A stretch of 10,042 bases of DNA from CBFGRU01 sp965651255 (GTDB lineage: Bacteria; Planctomycetota; Phycisphaerae; Phycisphaerales; SM1A02): positions 1-10,042 of the forward strand of contig CBFGRU010000109.1 in the NCBI GenBank assembly GCA_965651255.1. The letters run 5' to 3'. The notes under the pieces are model-generated. The model searched no databases. It saw nothing but the letters and a program-made list of their open reading frames with translations, and was not told where the DNA came from. Below, piece after piece: positions 7,536 through 10,042 of this stretch (position 1 is its first letter; every line of letters begins with the position of its first letter). A program made the position numbers and the translations under genes.

Positions 7536-9370
7536 CGGATGATCTCCCCTCGTTCAAGTGTGCGAACCACCGTTTCGGTGAATGAGTTCATCGAAACGTA
7601 ACGGGCGAAGAAATCCTCCATGACCGCCCCGAAGACAAACACCCCGCTCCCCTCGAACGCGGTTTCGTCAAAGGTGATCGTGATCTCCAGCCCACGCGCG
7701 AACGTGATCGGCCCTGGCGCCTGAACGCGCCGCGTGAGCGGGGCCGATTGAATGCTGTGAACCCCTTCGATCTGCTTTCGAACCGCAGGGTCGGATGTCT
7801 CGCCGTACAACATGAGCATGTCACGCAGTGCGGAGGCACCTTGACCATCCGGATGATCGATCAGTGATCCGTAATGCAGCGAAAGGTGAGAGAGAATTCG
7901 CCATGTTGTCTGGCCTTCTGCGGGAGATGGGCGTGGTCTGGTCGGGCCGCTGAGACAGCGAATCGAATCAACCGGGGCACCGGACTCCAGGGTGAAGTCC
8001 GTTCGACCCTGACCAACGGGCATCTGCAGCGGCAGGTCGCGATTCGTGCAGAACGTGTTGACCGCAAGTTGACGCAGATCAGACCGAATCGGGGCGGTAT
8101 TCGCATCAACCAGCGAAATGAAGGTTTCTGTTCCGGCGTATGTTGATCGGGGACCGACGAGTCGCTGCTTCTGCGATGGCAGACGTGGCATTCGCCGAAG
8201 TGCAAAGTACGCGCCTTCCTCCTGCGTGTTCATCATGTCATTACATGCGTAGAACGGGAGGAAGCGGCGCTCGCTGTCCACGCCACCGGTTCCGAAACCG
8301 GTTGCTTCTTCAACGGAGTACACCTCGAAATCCAGCGGCCGGGTTCGGTCGGGAACAATGTGATACTCCGGCTGATGTTCCGTCAGATGAATGCGGTCGG
8401 TCAGCTTCGGAAACAGATTGATCGCAGGCGTGCAGTGAAGTGCAAACGTGGAAACATCGATTCCGGACTCCAGCACGGGGTCAACACGATCCAGCAACAC
8501 AATGAGATCGAGCGAGTTGTCATTGAGTTTTCGGATTGCCGATCGCAACTCGCAGAACTCAACGAAGAGGAATCGCTCGGGGAAGGCAAAGTACTCGTGC
8601 AGAAGTCGGTACCCTTCAAATGTTCGCGGACTCCGCGGTAGAAGGGCTTCTTCGTTTCCGAACCCCATTCGGCGAATGGCTGACTTGCGGCGCCACTCGG
8701 TCCACGGGGCCGGCCGGGTGATTGGGCGAACTGCGAACGAGATTGCATTGGCCAACAATTGTTCGTACAGGCGCATGGCGACACTGCCACCACGAAGGTG
8801 AATGGCCAGATGATCGAGCGCGACTTTGCTGAAGGGGACGTTGCCAGTTGTTCGCAGGCGAAGACGGATGGCAGCGCGCACGCCGTTTGAAGACTTCAGG
8901 TCGAGCGATGAAACATCGCGGGTGTAGTACTGGGCTTCCGTGATTTCGATCGGATGAAGTGTGACATCATGAGCCGTTCGATACTCGCAAGCGGTCTGCA
9001 TGCCGCGGCCAAGTTGGGAACGCATCGCTGAGCCGCGGGGAACAACATATCCCTCGACCAACGAACCTTCGCCGGGTGAAGGATTCAGTTGCACGACTGC
9101 CATTGACGGCGTCGGACAGAGGTAGTGGGGGAAGATCGACTCGAAGAGATGTTGGGTAAAGGTTGGAAACTCCGCATCGATCTTGAGCTGAACCCGAGCG
9201 GCCAGGAAGGCAAACCCCTCGAGCATCCGCTCGACGTACGGATCAGCGCACTCGAACCCATCGAGCCCCAGGCGTCCCGCAATCTTCGGAAACTCCCGCG
9301 CAAACTCTCCACCCATTTCACGGAGGTGCTGTAACTCGCGGTTGTAGTAGCGAAGGAGGCGTTGATCCAT
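7499..9370 (-). CDS. tssF: TssF, T6SS baseplate wedge protein
   Basis: TssF (ImpG/VasA family) forms the TssF2-TssG core of each baseplate wedge, comparable to phage gp6/gp7. The 623-residue protein, of usual length, opens with the characteristic YYNRELQHLREMGGEFA (8-24), DPYVERMLEGFAFLAARV (43-60) and FPTFTQHLFESIFPHYLCP (68-86). It ends with RGEIIRWPARLGRRPIL, also typical. The middle region has the long beta-rich body expected for this family. The start at 9370 overlaps the tssE stop by one base (TGATG), and GGGGAGG lies about 6 nt upstream. No frameshift or internal stop was found. It belongs to the coupled tagJ-tssE-tssF-tssG-clpV run. Confidence 0.97.
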   Translation of the reverse strand: MDQRLLRYYNRELQHLREMGGEFAREFPKIAGRLGLDGFECADPYVERMLEGFAFLAARVQLKIDAEFPTFTQHLFESIFPHYLCPTPSMAVVQLNPSPGEGSLVEGYVVPRGSAMRSQLGRGMQTACEYRTAHDVTLHPIEITEAQYYTRDVSSLDLKSSNGVRAAIRLRLRTTGNVPFSKVALDHLAIHLRGGSVAMRLYEQLLANAISFAVRPITRPAPWTEWRRKSAIRRMGFGNEEALLPRSPRTFEGYRLLHEYFAFPERFLFVEFCELRSAIRKLNDNSLDLIVLLDRVDPVLESGIDVSTFALHCTPAINLFPKLTDRIHLTEHQPEYHIVPDRTRPLDFEVYSVEEATGFGTGGVDSERRFLPFYACNDMMNTQEEGAYFALRRMPRLPSQKQRLVGPRSTYAGTETFISLVDANTAPIRSDLRQLAVNTFCTNRDLPLQMPVGQGRTDFTLESGAPVDSIRCLSGPTRPRPSPAEGQTTWRILSHLSLHYGSLIDHPDGQGASALRDMLMLYGETSDPAVRKQIEGVHSIQSAPLTRRVQAPGPITFARGLEITITFDETAFEGSGVFVFGAVMEDFFARYVSMNSFTETVVRTLERGEIIRWPARLGRRPIL

Positions 9371-9885
9371 CAGCCGCCTCCCCGGCCGGTGTCATCATCC
9401 ACACGGGTGTGACCACTTTCGAGGTCAACCTGTGTACGTAGATAAAGTCGCTCAGGAAGCGGCTGTGACCACAGTTCACCTTCAATCACAAATGTCAGCG
9501 CGTTGTAGGTCATCGAATCAGGATCAATCTGGGCGCGAATGCGAAGTGAGTTCCGGAGAATGCGCGGCTCGAAATCGAGTATGGCCTGTCGGAGCGCGCG
9601 TTCCAGGCGCACGAGATCCGCACCGGACATCGTTGAGCCGGCATAGTCAGGCACGCCGTAGTTCAGCACGCTGCTCTGAACCTGCGGATATTCTTCGAGA
9701 TCTTCAGTTTGCGCGAGGTGGCAGGTGTTCAACAGCCAGCCAAGATCGCGCAGTACTGACTCACGCAAACGAGGGAGCGAAAGGACCCGGCGATCACGCG
9801 CTTCGACCTGTTTCTCGGGCTCATCATCCGTCAGGCGATCGAGCAACGATGGCTGCAGGCGTTCGGTTGGGGTCAGCTCAGCCAT
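9370..9885 (-). CDS. tssE: TssE, gp25-like T6SS baseplate protein
   Basis: TssE is the homologue of phage T4 gp25. It sits in the baseplate and nucleates sheath polymerisation. The 171-residue protein begins MAELTPTERLQPSLLDRLTD, a start highly typical of the family. It contains SVLNYGVPD (72-80), the region around the conserved EPR (106-108), FVIEGELW (132-139) and LRTQVDLESG (149-158). I chose the ATG at 9885 over an in-frame TTG at 9909, because the TTG adds eight residues (MKSLRTRA) not expected in the family. A strong Shine-Dalgarno is not evident at 9885, and the start overlaps the tagJ end by 8 nt, which suggests translational coupling. The C-terminal tail after residue 160 is Asp/Gly-rich. 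Confidence 0.96.
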   Translation of the reverse strand: MAELTPTERLQPSLLDRLTDDEPEKQVEARDRRVLSLPRLRESVLRDLGWLLNTCHLAQTEDLEEYPQVQSSVLNYGVPDYAGSTMSGADLVRLERALRQAILDFEPRILRNSLRIRAQIDPDSMTYNALTFVIEGELWSQPLPERLYLRTQVDLESGHTRVDDDTGRGGG

Positions 9886-10042
9886 GGCCCGCGTCCGAAG
9901 ACTCTTCAATCGGTGGATGATTCAATTCGATGCGTCGCACATCGAGCATCGCGAATTCACCCCCATCGGTCGCGAACATGCGCTGGCCAAGGCCAAGCGC
10001 GGTGCCATCAGGACACTCTTGCCAGTCCGTCTTGCGCGCCAG
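9878..10042 (-). CDS. tagJ: TagJ/ImpE family T6SS accessory protein (C-terminal fragment, continues past right edge)
   Basis: Only the last 54 codons plus a TGA stop (9878-9880) are in the window. The fragment reads LARKTDWQE, then GLGQRMFATDGGEF and LDVRRIEL. This matches the C-terminal signature of ImpE/TagJ proteins, which end with RKT(D/E)W-x, GLGQR and LLDVR-type blocks. In P. aeruginosa H1 T6SS, TagJ binds ClpV and the TssB N-terminus and is thought to help sheath disassembly. The position directly upstream of tssE, with an 8-nt overlap, is the H1-type arrangement. The rest of the gene, and presumably hcp and tssC/tssB, lies beyond the right edge. The residues after about 42 (HPPIEESSDAGHG) are a variable tail. 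Confidence 0.9.
   Translation of the reverse strand: MARKTDWQECPDGTALGLGQRMFATDGGEFAMLDVRRIELNHPPIEESSDAGHG

Noticed and set aside
9886..9909. TTG start at 9909 for tssE
   Set aside because: The ATG at 9885 gives the family-typical MAELTPTERLQPSLLDRL start; the extra eight codons look like tagJ-end overlap.

Overview
This window is the downstream part of a type VI secretion system (T6SS) gene cluster from a Gram-negative bacterium. The minus strand carries, in transcription order (right to left), the 3' end of tagJ/impE (9878-10042), tssE (9370-9885), tssF (7499-9370), tssG (6414-7535), tssH/clpV (3607-6417), an unrecognised 185-residue gene (3002-3559), and the first 484 codons of vgrG (1-1452, cut by the left edge). 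The only plus-strand gene, a TPR-repeat SAM-dependent methyltransferase (1571-2980), lies between vgrG and the unrecognised gene.

The order tagJ-tssE-tssF-tssG-clpV-vgrG is that of the Pseudomonas aeruginosa H1-type T6SS as I recall it, and the ClpV N-terminus reads like H1-type ClpV. This points to a proteobacterium or another diderm that carries a proteobacterial-type T6SS. The sequence alone does not settle the taxon. No rRNA, tRNA, insertion sequence, CRISPR array or integrase is visible. Start codons are ATG and most genes have good Shine-Dalgarno sequences.

The four structural genes and tagJ form a tight, translationally coupled operon: tagJ/tssE overlap by 8 nt, tssE/tssF by 1 nt (TGATG), tssF/tssG by 37 nt and tssG/clpV by 4 nt (ATGA). 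A 47-nt gap then leads to the unrecognised ORF. Known roles: TssE, TssF and TssG are baseplate proteins, VgrG is the spike, ClpV disassembles the contracted sheath, and TagJ is an accessory protein linking ClpV to the sheath. Sheath, Hcp and membrane-complex genes (tssB, tssC, hcp, tssJ/K/L/M) are not in the window; they probably lie to the right, beyond tagJ.

The least explained parts are the 185-aa ORF next to clpV, where an effector or cargo-related protein might sit, and the TPR-methyltransferase placed head-to-head with vgrG across a 118-bp intergenic region. The core genes are well-known families. I see no clear sign of a wholly new system, and the two accessory genes are the candidates worth testing.
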